Assembly (NCBI GenBank): GCA_021162285.1 | Contig: JAGGYZ010000294.1 | Span: 1-8,128 of the forward strand | DNA length: 8,128 nt | From: Candidatus Fermentibacteraceae bacterium | GTDB lineage: Bacteria > Fermentibacterota > Fermentibacteria > Fermentibacterales > JCC-6 | Direction of reading: 5' to 3' | In this document: piece after piece, positions 1 to 6,951 of the stretch | Position numbering within the stretch: the stretch's first letter is position 1 | Layout: each line of letters starts with the position of its first letter | The notes under the pieces: model-generated | What the model was told of the DNA's origin: nothing | What the model saw: only the letters and a program-made list of their open reading frames with translations | Database searches by the model: none | Translations under genes and position numbers: made by a program

Positions 1-861
1 ACCCATGTATTCGTCACCGTTAATGCCTCTGGCATTCTGAAGAATACCGTAGGCTGCCATTGCATCAGTACCGAATGCAAGCTGCTCCCCGGGAGAACTA
101 TAGGTAGCATACTCGAATGTCATTGCATTCTGGTACATGCACCATGTTCTGTAGTAGTCTGAACCGACTTTTACCCTTACATGGGGAACACTCAGGTATA
201 CAGTGCTGGCAGATGTTCCGTTTACGATGGAATCCACACTTGCGTCAAGAAGTGAGAAACCATTCGCTACAGCAAACAGAGCCTCTACATTCGGATTATC
301 GATCTCGAATGTGTACTGGAACCTGACTGCTCCGTACTGGTCGTAAAGCCATTCACCTATTTCTACATTGTCCATCGCCGGTTTCAGTGAATCCGGTTCA
401 AAGACAGTTGTGCCACCCACAATCAGGGTATCTGTGGTACCCCATGAATTGATAACAAGGCTGTCATCGGCTGTAAGCACAGGGTCAATACAGACAAACT
501 CAGACCAGCTGAGATCCTGTTCCACGGTTGCTGTATTGAACTCCACTGGCCATGTTCCGCCGTCAAGCTGATAGGCCATGTAGTCGTACTGCTCGCCAAG
601 TCCCCAGTAGTCGGGAATCAGCACAGAAGTCCAGCCAGCACCGAGATAGGCATCCGGTCTTGAAACATCCATTTCAAGCGCAGCCTGGAAATTTTCCATG
701 GCGCTGATGTAATCAGCAGCTTCAAAGGCTTCCCAGCCTGCGGCTACAAGCCCGTCATAACCGTCTACAGGCGGCATAGGTGCCCCACCATCGTAGCATC
801 CGGCCACCAGAATAAGGGAGGCGGCAATCACTGCGATTATCATTGCGTTGATTTTTTTCAT
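1..861 (-). CDS. TPR-like outer-membrane lipoprotein, 3'-truncated by window edge
   Basis: Reading frame open from an ATG at 861-859 to the window edge (287 residues visible; the C-terminus is missing). The N-terminus is a lipoprotein signal: K2-K3, a hydrophobic stretch at about 7-20, and the lipobox LVAGC with Cys22 as the predicted lipidated residue. Position +2 is Tyr, not Asp, so outer-membrane sorting is plausible. Residues about 38-80 look like one TPR plus the start of another: an AGWEAF helix, then YISAMENFQAALEMD, then DAYLGAGW. The rest (about 105-260) is probably beta-rich and unrecognised; a short AMAAYGIL helix near the end may begin a further helical repeat. The gene starts 14 bases after the stop of the upstream gene, with a poly-G Shine-Dalgarno, so it is almost certainly cotranscribed. 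TPR lipoproteins often act as scaffolds at the outer membrane; that role is inferred here. I do not recognise a named family. Confidence 0.85.
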   Translation of the reverse strand, partial: MKKINAMIIAVIAASLILVAGCYDGGAPMPPVDGYDGLVAAGWEAFEAADYISAMENFQAALEMDVSRPDAYLGAGWTSVLIPDYWGLGEQYDYMAYQLDGGTWPVEFNTATVEQDLSWSEFVCIDPVLTADDSLVINSWGTTDTLIVGGTTVFEPDSLKPAMDNVEIGEWLYDQYGAVRFQYTFEIDNPNVEALFAVANGFSLLDASVDSIVNGTSASTVYLSVPHVRVKVGSDYYRTWCMYQNAMTFEYATYSSPGEQLAFGTDAMAAYGILQNARGINGDEYMG

Positions 862-868
862 TTTCTTT

Positions 869-877
869 CCCCCCCTT
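869..877 (-). promoter_or_regulatory. Ribosome binding site containing a G7 homopolymer
   Basis: On the minus strand a run of seven G (875-869) directly follows the TAA stop of the 822-residue gene. It lies seven bases (AAAGAAA) upstream of the lipoprotein ATG. It is the only purine-rich SD candidate in this 14-base gap and supports the start at 861. A homopolymeric SD is unusual compared with the GGAGG types elsewhere in the window. Confidence 0.7.
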
Positions 878-3344
878 ACTGTACTTTAAGCATCTTCTGA
901 GTAAGTACCTGCCCGGCGGTTTCCAGTCGGCAGAAGTAAACTCCCACTCCAACCTGAATACCCGAGGAATCAGATCCATCCCAGATGATGGTATGGTTTG
1001 CCGCTGCCATTTCTTCGTTGGCAACGGTTGTTACTAAACGGCCGGTCATGTCAAACACACTTATCCTCACGTTACCACTGACAGGAAGGCCGAAGCTGAT
1101 TGCTGTCTGTGCAGTAAACGGGTTGGGTGCGTTGCCGTTAAGAACAAGCTGAGCAGGAATCTCCGGTGCGAACACACCGATACCCTCACCGAGAGCGTAG
1201 ATTCCACCCTCTTCAACAGTAGCGGAAATCATTCCACCCTGCAGCCAGCTGTCAAGTTTGACCCAGCCGTTATCTGTGTACCTGTACACGGATGCTGCAT
1301 TTGTACTGCTGTTGAAAGAAAGTTTTCCGGTTACATCAGGAATAGCAACAGGGCCGGCAATAATACCGGTCATGCGGCCGCGAACGTCCTGAATGGAAAC
1401 ATTTGATTCCATGGCAAGACCAAGACTTCCGGTCTCTGCAAGGGTAACCATGCTTCCTTCAGGTGCTCCGCCCTTTGGAACATCAAGGCGTATACTGTTA
1501 AGCTCAAGAGAGAGATCTGTGTCGGCAAAGCCAACAACGATATTTCTGAGAGCTTGAACATCGTGGCCTGTGCTGTCGTATCCGCTGAATGAAAGCTCAT
1601 ATTCGCCAGCACCCCAGGCAGGGAATACGCCGGTGAAGAGCTGGTTGTAGAAGCTGACCATCTTGATATTCAGAGTTGAATCACCAAGTGTTGCTTCAAA
1701 GATAGGGCCGACCCAGTCGTAACCCTCGATCTCCTCAGTATTTGTATCCATAAGTACCGTGTAGGCAGTTATGTACTGGCTCATGATACTGTTCTGGTGA
1801 AGAGCGATCTCGGTCGAGGGAACTGCCTCATCATTTGAGATGTAGTACCTCATTGAAATCGCACCACCTGGATTATTGTTTGTAACAATGATGTAGGTGT
1901 TGGCTTCACTGACGGTAAATGAGGTGTTGTAGAGAGCATCAAAGTCCATTGTTTCTATGGAAATAAACTCTCCTGCCTCATCATCACACTTGACTACGAG
2001 ACCTTCCCATCTGGAGTTGATGGCACCGTTGGCGCCTCTTCCGTCTGAGTACTCACCGTTGAGATGGGTCACCCAGTCCTGTTCGTAATCCTTAAACCTG
2101 CAGTACTGGCTGCTCCAGATAGCTCCGGGAACTGCATACTGCAGATCGGCAATCCATCCCTCGATGGGAAAGCTGTTGAAAGTCTTGGTAAATGCGGCTG
2201 AGGCTCCCGCACCTGCATGCGCCCAGTCTTCCTGCTCTGTTCCCTCAAGGAAGTCGTACATATAGATCCCACCTGCGTAATCGCTGCGGAAATCGTTGTG
2301 GAGGTTGCAAACCAGCCAGTCCCAGTACAGCGGAACAACAATATCCTGAACCGCAGTCTCCACATTGGCTGACGGGTTTATGGCAAGAGCCACTGAAAGC
2401 ATCCCGGAATTCACTGTATCCTGCGCGATTGTGGGAATGATACTATCACCCTGACGCTGTGCGAGATACATGAACCAGAGGAACTGCTGACCTCTTGAAG
2501 GCGCGTAATCCACTTTGCCGCTTCCAGAGGTAACACTGGTAAGCTCAATAGAGGGAGCTTTCCTGAACTCTTTCATAAGTTCATAGATACCATGCTTACC
2601 TGTAGCCGTTTCGGTAAAACCGAAAGCTCTGTACTGCATAACCTGAGCAAGTCCGCGGATAAGCCAGGGTTCCTCGTCTTCCTGAGAAGACTGAAGAGCC
2701 AGTGTTGCCAGGCCGTTGGCCAGGTTATACACTCTCATCTCCACTGCACCGGGCATTGCCGCAGGTGCTGTGGACCATGGATGTATGTTCAGGTAGAAAA
2801 CTTCCATGGCTGTACCCTCGATCTCATTGAACAAAGGATCGACATAGTACATTATGTTTTTTGCGGAGTTGGTTCCTCCGCCTGCATCAAACTTTGTCGG
2901 CATGGCTGCAAGAATAACCACAACCTTACCGTCGCTGTTCAAATCTTCAGGTACACCACAGTCTGTAGTGACTGTTCCCCATACATCGCTTTCGAACGTG
3001 GCCGTAAGCTCTGCAAAGTCGGCAGAGGCAACCATGTTGTCTGAAAGGTCATCACCCCATACTATCTTGGGGGTGAATGAGGGATCACCTGGTTCCCATA
3101 CGCCTCCGTTGTTAGTCACATAGCTGGTATCCTGTACCAGCCATATTGCATGTTCGGTAATGGCCCGGCAGGTAAACTGATGTTCTACCGCTCCCTGCGT
3201 AAACTCCATCAGGTCCGGTACAAGTACCATTACCTGATCGTTCACATCAATTGCTGAAGCCGTGCCAATACCGAGGAGCGGCATCAGGAGAACAGCGAAG
3301 GCAGCCACAAGGCCAGACCTCCCTTTTCTCGACAATGTGTTCAT
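876..3344 (-). CDS. Secreted M30-like (hyicolysin-type) pseudo-metallopeptidase with T9SS type A-like sorting domain
   Basis: 822 residues, complete. A signal peptide is clear: R6/K7/R9, a hydrophobic core at 11-28 and an ASA cleavage site ending at residue 31. Residues about 133-322 follow the layout of M30 peptidases: EDLNSDGKVVVIL (133-145), MEVFYLN (180-186), a helix where HExxH is expected, EEPWLIRGLAQ (224-234, like the family ETWLNEGLSE), then GQQFLWFMYLAQRQGD (285-300), like the family helix GASYLFxxYLA. The zinc ligands are absent: the HExxH position reads ANGLAT (209-214) and the downstream NEGL Glu is Arg230. It is therefore probably not a peptidase. Residues about 604-720 form a beta-domain ending in YRYTDNGWVKL...GGIYALG. 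Residues 732-822 are a FlgD-Ig/T9SS type A-like C-terminal domain: NAPNPF (738-743), ISVFDMTGRLV, GVGVYFCRLE. Inferred location: cell surface or secreted. The start is fixed by the SD GAGGAGG. The M30 assignment is by eye; the sorting-domain call is firmer. Confidence 0.88.
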   Translation of the reverse strand: MNTLSRKGRSGLVAAFAVLLMPLLGIGTASAIDVNDQVMVLVPDLMEFTQGAVEHQFTCRAITEHAIWLVQDTSYVTNNGGVWEPGDPSFTPKIVWGDDLSDNMVASADFAELTATFESDVWGTVTTDCGVPEDLNSDGKVVVILAAMPTKFDAGGGTNSAKNIMYYVDPLFNEIEGTAMEVFYLNIHPWSTAPAAMPGAVEMRVYNLANGLATLALQSSQEDEEPWLIRGLAQVMQYRAFGFTETATGKHGIYELMKEFRKAPSIELTSVTSGSGKVDYAPSRGQQFLWFMYLAQRQGDSIIPTIAQDTVNSGMLSVALAINPSANVETAVQDIVVPLYWDWLVCNLHNDFRSDYAGGIYMYDFLEGTEQEDWAHAGAGASAAFTKTFNSFPIEGWIADLQYAVPGAIWSSQYCRFKDYEQDWVTHLNGEYSDGRGANGAINSRWEGLVVKCDDEAGEFISIETMDFDALYNTSFTVSEANTYIIVTNNNPGGAISMRYYISNDEAVPSTEIALHQNSIMSQYITAYTVLMDTNTEEIEGYDWVGPIFEATLGDSTLNIKMVSFYNQLFTGVFPAWGAGEYELSFSGYDSTGHDVQALRNIVVGFADTDLSLELNSIRLDVPKGGAPEGSMVTLAETGSLGLAMESNVSIQDVRGRMTGIIAGPVAIPDVTGKLSFNSSTNAASVYRYTDNGWVKLDSWLQGGMISATVEEGGIYALGEGIGVFAPEIPAQLVLNGNAPNPFTAQTAISFGLPVSGNVRISVFDMTGRLVTTVANEEMAAANHTIIWDGSDSSGIQVGVGVYFCRLETAGQVLTQKMLKVQ

Positions 3345-3349
3345 TTGAA

Positions 3350-3356
3350 CCTCCTC
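3350..3356 (-). promoter_or_regulatory. Strong Shine-Dalgarno for the 822-residue gene
   Basis: GAGGAGG on the minus strand, five bases (TTCAA) before the ATG at 3344. It supports that start and suggests efficient translation. Confidence 0.8.
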
Positions 3357-3388
3357 GAACTAGTTTTCTACTTCGTATCTATTTTCTG

Positions 3389-3410
3389 CACTGGAAGCGA
3401 ACTTCCAGTG
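3389..3410 (-). other. Intercistronic hairpin, 9-bp perfect stem with UUCG loop
   Basis: In the 94-base gap between the second GWxTD gene and the 822-residue gene, the minus-strand RNA reads CACUGGAAG-UUCG-CUUCCAGUG, a perfect nine-base-pair stem with a four-base loop. It is followed by CAGAAAAUAG, not by a U-tract, so it is not a canonical intrinsic terminator. It could be an mRNA processing or stability element, or an attenuator that sets different expression for the two parts of the cluster. I see no convincing promoter in the rest of the gap. Confidence 0.7.
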
Positions 3411-3438
3411 AGTTCTTAATTCCATCATGCAGCACATT

Positions 3439-4755
3439 TCAGAAACCCTCTTCATCGCCGGCACTTCCGCCAGCGCTTACATTCATGAGCATGTCCTGCC
3501 AGTTCTGATAACTGACTTCACCCTCCATTGTGGAATAAATCTGTAAGTAGTCTCCGTTACCCATCAGATCGGCGAAAGCAAAGCTTTCCTGCTCTGAAGA
3601 GTAGTATGACCAGACTTCGAACGGGGACTGCGTTGTACTGAAAGGATTTGATTCCACTTCGTCGGGTTCGCCATAGATGAGGTACACCCTTCCCCTGTCG
3701 GTTTTCCAGCCCTCTTTATCGAAGGTTGAATACCTGGAAGCCACAACTCTGCTCCTGTCCAGAAATCCATTGCGTTCCTGTGTTCTGTCTCCCCAGTAGT
3801 TGTCGTAGTAGAGCTCCTGCCCCTCGGTATCGAGCCGGTTAAACATCTCAGTTTCCTCCTGGCTAAGAAGAAGGGGCAGCTCATCAAGACACCTCGACAA
3901 ACCACCTTCAACAGCCTGACCGCTATCCGCCACAGGGCGGAACAGCTCTACAACCAGAGGTTTCGTTATCGAACCGAGGGTATCCCCGTTCTGGGTGTAG
4001 GTTACTGAAATGCTGTACAAACCGGGCACTTGAACAACAGAAAGATCGATGCTGTCAGTCAACGCAACTGTTTCCATTCCCACTGGAATAGAAATCGCAT
4101 CGGCAGGTCTGGCAAAAATCGTCAGACCTTCTGGATTGAGAAGCCTGCTGTGCCTCAGGATATCCGCTCCACCAAGGGAGTAGAGCTCCTGATAGGTGTA
4201 CAGCATACTCTCCCCAGGTACTACAAATCTGGTTGAAGCTGCAGGAAAAACAATCAAGCTTCCCTTCAGCAGAGAATTAACTGAGCCTGCTACAGCCGGC
4301 ATGATAGTTCTGGCCAACTCGATCCCACTGAGATGCCCGGGCTGCTCAACGGTAAGTTCCCTCACCGCGACGCCCTGCATCCCGTTTGCCACATCTGTCA
4401 TGCTCACAGTAAGAACCCAGTCTCCTTCGAGTACAGGAAGCATCTTACAGTTCACAGCGCTACCGGTTTCACCCCAGGAAACTGGAGTGTTCCAGATGTC
4501 CACCGCAAGGGTGTCACCCTCTGCAGAAGCCAGGGATATCTCTGTTGTATACAGACACATCCCCTCTGAGTCGTGTGAAAACTGTGCGATATCTGCTTCC
4601 TGGTAAACTTCAAGCAGAAGTGTATCTCCAGCACCAATGTTAAAAACAGCAGTGTCAATGGCAAAATCAATGTTACCACCGCTCACCGTTGCCAGTCCCA
4701 TGGCAGCTGCAGAAAATACCAGAAAAAGGAGAGGTACAGTTGTGCTTCTAGTCAT
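3439..4755 (-). CDS. GWxTD domain-containing exported protein (second of tandem pair)
   Basis: 438 residues, complete. The N-terminus (MTRSTTVPLLFLVFSAAAMG) is a signal peptide: Arg3, then a hydrophobic core at about 7-22. Residues about 30-270 look like two beta-sandwich domains (for example LLLEVYQEAD at 46-55, WVLTVSMTD at 113-121, GLYSISVTYTQNGDTLGSI at 245-263). Residues about 297-408 match the C-terminal GWxTD domain of FCB bacteria: LYYDNYWGDRT, then EGWKTDRGRVYLIYGEPDEV (348-367) with the signature GWKTD at 349-353, then FEVWSYY and SFAFADLMGNGDYLQIYS. The tail (427-438) is Gly/Ser/Ala-rich and acidic. The family's biochemical role is not established to my knowledge. The gene overlaps the upstream GWxTD gene by 8 bases, implying translational coupling. 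Sequence similarity between the two is confined mainly to the C-terminal domain, so they look like old paralogues rather than a recent duplication. Confidence 0.9.
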   Translation of the reverse strand: MTRSTTVPLLFLVFSAAAMGLATVSGGNIDFAIDTAVFNIGAGDTLLLEVYQEADIAQFSHDSEGMCLYTTEISLASAEGDTLAVDIWNTPVSWGETGSAVNCKMLPVLEGDWVLTVSMTDVANGMQGVAVRELTVEQPGHLSGIELARTIMPAVAGSVNSLLKGSLIVFPAASTRFVVPGESMLYTYQELYSLGGADILRHSRLLNPEGLTIFARPADAISIPVGMETVALTDSIDLSVVQVPGLYSISVTYTQNGDTLGSITKPLVVELFRPVADSGQAVEGGLSRCLDELPLLLSQEETEMFNRLDTEGQELYYDNYWGDRTQERNGFLDRSRVVASRYSTFDKEGWKTDRGRVYLIYGEPDEVESNPFSTTQSPFEVWSYYSSEQESFAFADLMGNGDYLQIYSTMEGEVSYQNWQDMLMNVSAGGSAGDEEGF

Positions 4756-5905
4756 TAGACCAATCCTCTCTTGAATTGAATGCTCTGTCCACTGTGTCCC
4801 AGCCCTCTACCATTTCGTACAGACCGTAACCATCGTGGTCTATAAAAGACAGTGAAAGGGAGGGAGTAAAGTATTCCCACTTTATGTACGGGTAGAGTGT
4901 GTCTTCAAAGGGAAAATTCTCGACGATATCGGGTTCTCCCATCTTTGCAAACACTATCCCCCTGTCAGTGTTGATACCGCGGATTCCCGTGGTACCGAAT
5001 TCCCTTGATATCCTGTCTAGCCTGAGGAGATAGGCATCGAGGTATTCGTTGTCTCTTGTTACCGGATTGTTGTCCCTTCTTGTCCAGAAATCCGCCATAA
5101 CAGAGTTTCTGTCTCCAAGTCCTCCTGCACGCTCGAGTTCTCTTATTTCGTGAGCAGAGGCTATAGGTCTGATAAGAGTTGTAGTCTCATCGACATCATC
5201 GCCCCATACATCCCAGGCTTCTAGAAGAAAAACTGAGGTTGAGGAGGAAGCAACAACACTGTCGCCTTGAAGTGCAGCCACGGTAAACCTGTATCTGCCC
5301 TTTTCAAGGCCGTCAAGTAACACATCGGCGGTAAAGGAAGCTACTCCCGCCTGCTGCAACTCACCTTCAAGCCACCCCTCTCTCTCTACATCTGTAGAGC
5401 GGTCAAGAAGAGCGTAGGCTCCCTGTGGAACTTCACTGCTGTCCGGTATGTAAACACTCCATGAGAGAGTTACATAACCCGAAGCCCTGACAAAGCCGTC
5501 GGAGGTAACCCTGACGCCTCCGCTTGACCAGAGAGAACCGCTGGAAGTGTCGATAAATACTTCGATCTCCTCGCGGTTAACAGCTCCGGACTCAAGGTCT
5601 CGAAGGGTAACCGAAACAACATGTCCACCTGCTGAAAGCAAGTTGTAAGGTAATACTTCACTTATTGGGAAAGAGCTGTCTGCGGTTCTGCCGCTGCGTC
5701 GAAGGAATCCTTCTCCGTCGATGGTGGAGGTGATCTCATAACGGACCACCAGCCCATCTTCAGTACTTACAGCAAGCAGGTCATCCTGAGCAAGAAGAAC
5801 TGTAACTTCCGCAGAACCGAAATTTTCAGATCCGGCGGGAAGCGAACTCCAGCTCAGGCTGAACCCTGTAAGGGCAAGTGTCGTAAGAACCACAGTCAGT
5901 ATCAT
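4748..5905 (-). CDS. GWxTD domain-containing exported protein, divergent signature (first of tandem pair)
   Basis: 385 residues, complete. The ATG at 5905 is the first possible start, because the codon just upstream is an in-frame TGA. The N-terminus (MILTVVLTTLALTGFSLSWS) is hydrophobic and signal-like but has no basic residue. Residues about 30-120 and 130-228 look like two beta-sandwich domains (VVRYEITSTIDGEG; LEKGRYRFTVAALQGD). Residues about 240-370 match the GWxTD domain: ADFWTRRDNNP (271-281), EYLDAYLLRLDRISREFG (287-304), GINTDRGIVFAKMGEPDIVE (310-329), IKWEYF, LSFIDHDGYGLYEMV (352-366). The eponymous motif reads GINTD (310-314), with Ile in place of Trp; the rest of the domain is well kept. 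The gene lies 55 bases after the PorV-like gene and overlaps the next GWxTD gene by 8 bases. Probable location is periplasm or outer membrane; the function is unknown. Confidence 0.9.
   Translation of the reverse strand: MILTVVLTTLALTGFSLSWSSLPAGSENFGSAEVTVLLAQDDLLAVSTEDGLVVRYEITSTIDGEGFLRRSGRTADSSFPISEVLPYNLLSAGGHVVSVTLRDLESGAVNREEIEVFIDTSSGSLWSSGGVRVTSDGFVRASGYVTLSWSVYIPDSSEVPQGAYALLDRSTDVEREGWLEGELQQAGVASFTADVLLDGLEKGRYRFTVAALQGDSVVASSSTSVFLLEAWDVWGDDVDETTTLIRPIASAHEIRELERAGGLGDRNSVMADFWTRRDNNPVTRDNEYLDAYLLRLDRISREFGTTGIRGINTDRGIVFAKMGEPDIVENFPFEDTLYPYIKWEYFTPSLSLSFIDHDGYGLYEMVEGWDTVDRAFNSREDWSND
4764..4770 (-). promoter_or_regulatory. Ribosome binding site inside the upstream coding sequence
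   Basis: GAGAGGA on the minus strand, eight bases before the ATG at 4755. It lies wholly within the last codons of the first GWxTD gene, so initiation of the second gene is probably coupled to termination of the first at 4748-4750. Confidence 0.6.
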
Positions 5906-5910
5906 TCAAA

Positions 5911-5917
5911 CCTTTCC
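5911..5917 (-). promoter_or_regulatory. Shine-Dalgarno-like site of the first GWxTD gene
   Basis: GGAAAGG on the minus strand, five bases (TTTGA) before the ATG at 5905. It is weaker than the GGAGG sites in this window and sits only seven bases beyond a hairpin (5925-5942). Confidence 0.55.
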
Positions 5918-5924
5918 GAGAGTG

Positions 5925-5942
5925 GGAAGGGAAAACCCTTCC
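5925..5942 (-). other. Intercistronic hairpin, 7-bp perfect stem with UUUU loop
   Basis: In the 55-base gap between the PorV-like gene and the first GWxTD gene, the minus-strand RNA reads GGAAGGG-UUUU-CCCUUCC, a perfect stem of five G-C and two A-U pairs. It is followed by CACUCUCGG and the SD of the next gene, with no U-tract. It could protect the 3' end of the PorV mRNA, partly terminate transcription, or modulate initiation of the next gene. Confidence 0.65.
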
Positions 5943-5960
5943 TGCATTCCAGCGCTTTCG

Positions 5961-6938
5961 CTAAAATGCAAAACCAAGACTGGCACGGTGAACCATTTCC
6001 AGTCTGTTAAAATCCTGGTACGCATAGTCAAGAGAAAGAGCTTTGTCTCCCAGAGGTACACGGAAACCGGCACCTGCAGTAAGACCCTCTTCATCTGTGT
6101 TTACACGGTAACCTCCGCGGAGTGCTATCATGTTGTTGTACCAGTACTCTGCACCAATATTTACCTGCTCAACATTGTCGGCAGGGTGCACGCCATCCAC
6201 TTCAACAGTGATCTGGTGAGGTCCCTGATCGACTACATCCATGGCAAGACCAATTCTGAAATTCATCGGCATGGCATAGGAAGAGTAGGCAACTGTGGAA
6301 TCCGATCCGCTGTTCCAGGTCTGGGCCTCACCACCGGGTGTAAGCTCAGGACCGAAATTCTGGATGGACATTCCGATACGAAGTGTTTTGAAACCTGTGT
6401 CGTAGAGTGTACCAAGATCGATGGCAATACCACCGGCCGATACGTCGTCCCAGCTTTCATAAACATATTTTGCTGTTAAACCGGTACTGAACCTGTCGGT
6501 AAGCATTCTCGCGAAAGAAAGACCAACAACCATGTCGGAACATGTGAAAGTTTCTGTTCCCGAAGGATCTTCCACTGTTGTCAGATTCATGTCTCCGCTT
6601 GAAAGCAGACCGAACTGCAAGGCCACAGTGCCTATACCGGCTAACTCGTGTGTAATTATACCATTACCGTAGAGCATATCCGCATAGAGCTGTGTACCGC
6701 TGAACTGAAACTGGGTGCCTGGAACTCTGACGAGAGCCCCGGGATTCCAGTAAGCAGCACTTGGATCATCAGCGGTTGCAACAAAAGCTCCGCCCATTGC
6801 CACTCCACGGCATCCAACGCCGATCTTGAGGAACTGGGCACCTGAAGTTCCTGTTTTCGCAAAGGATGCCTCTGCAATCGCAGGGAACAGCAGGAAGGCA
6901 ACCAGTGCGGTTGCAAGTATCATGCTTGTTCGCTTCAT
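5961..6938 (-). CDS. PorV/PorQ-family outer-membrane beta-barrel protein
   Basis: 325 residues, complete. The start at 6938 was chosen over an in-frame ATG at 6977 because it has a strong SD and opens directly on a signal peptide (K2-R3, hydrophobic core at 6-20, AEA cleavage site ending at 24). The longer form would also overlap the upstream gene. The family signature follows: AQFLKIGVGCRGVAMGGAFV (34-53), then ATADDPSAAYWNPGAL (54-69), conserved at the N-terminus of PorV/UPF0164 barrels. The remainder alternates as expected for membrane beta-strands (GIGTVALQFGLLSSGDMNL, LTAGAGFRVPLGDKALSLDY) and ends in SLGFAF, a typical outer-membrane C-terminal Phe signal. In T9SS bacteria PorV (LptO) binds the C-terminal domains of cargo and shuttles them to the attachment complex. 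Its place between two genes with such domains supports that role. Many FCB genomes carry several paralogues, so orthology to the core PorV is not claimed. Confidence 0.9.
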   Translation of the reverse strand: MKRTSMILATALVAFLLFPAIAEASFAKTGTSGAQFLKIGVGCRGVAMGGAFVATADDPSAAYWNPGALVRVPGTQFQFSGTQLYADMLYGNGIITHELAGIGTVALQFGLLSSGDMNLTTVEDPSGTETFTCSDMVVGLSFARMLTDRFSTGLTAKYVYESWDDVSAGGIAIDLGTLYDTGFKTLRIGMSIQNFGPELTPGGEAQTWNSGSDSTVAYSSYAMPMNFRIGLAMDVVDQGPHQITVEVDGVHPADNVEQVNIGAEYWYNNMIALRGGYRVNTDEEGLTAGAGFRVPLGDKALSLDYAYQDFNRLEMVHRASLGFAF

Positions 6939-6943
6939 GGTTT

Positions 6944-6950
6944 CCTCCCT
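6944..6950 (-). promoter_or_regulatory. Strong Shine-Dalgarno of the PorV-like gene
   Basis: AGGGAGG on the minus strand, five bases (AAACC) before the ATG at 6938. It lies one base past the TAG of the upstream gene (6954-6952) and decides the start at 6938 rather than 6977. Confidence 0.8.
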
Positions 6951-6951
6951 T

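Noticed and set aside
2592..3044. Plus-strand open frame of 150 codons opposite the 822-residue gene
   Set aside because: It lies wholly antisense to a well-supported gene, has Cys/His-rich low-plausibility composition, and has no domain or signal that I recognise.
3358..3365. Palindrome AACTAGTT in the gap before the 822-residue gene as an operator
   Set aside because: It is an eight-base palindrome with no extension and no second copy, and no promoter is recognisable nearby.
5951..5962. Small inverted repeat agcg...cgct overlapping the PorV-like stop codon
   Set aside because: A four-base stem is too weak to support a terminator or regulatory element.
1408..6255. A roughly 16-base identical stretch (starting tccatggcaagac) at 1408 and at 6238
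   Set aside because: It lies inside two coding regions encoding similar short strings (GLAM) and does not extend; chance or codon bias explains it better than a repeat element.
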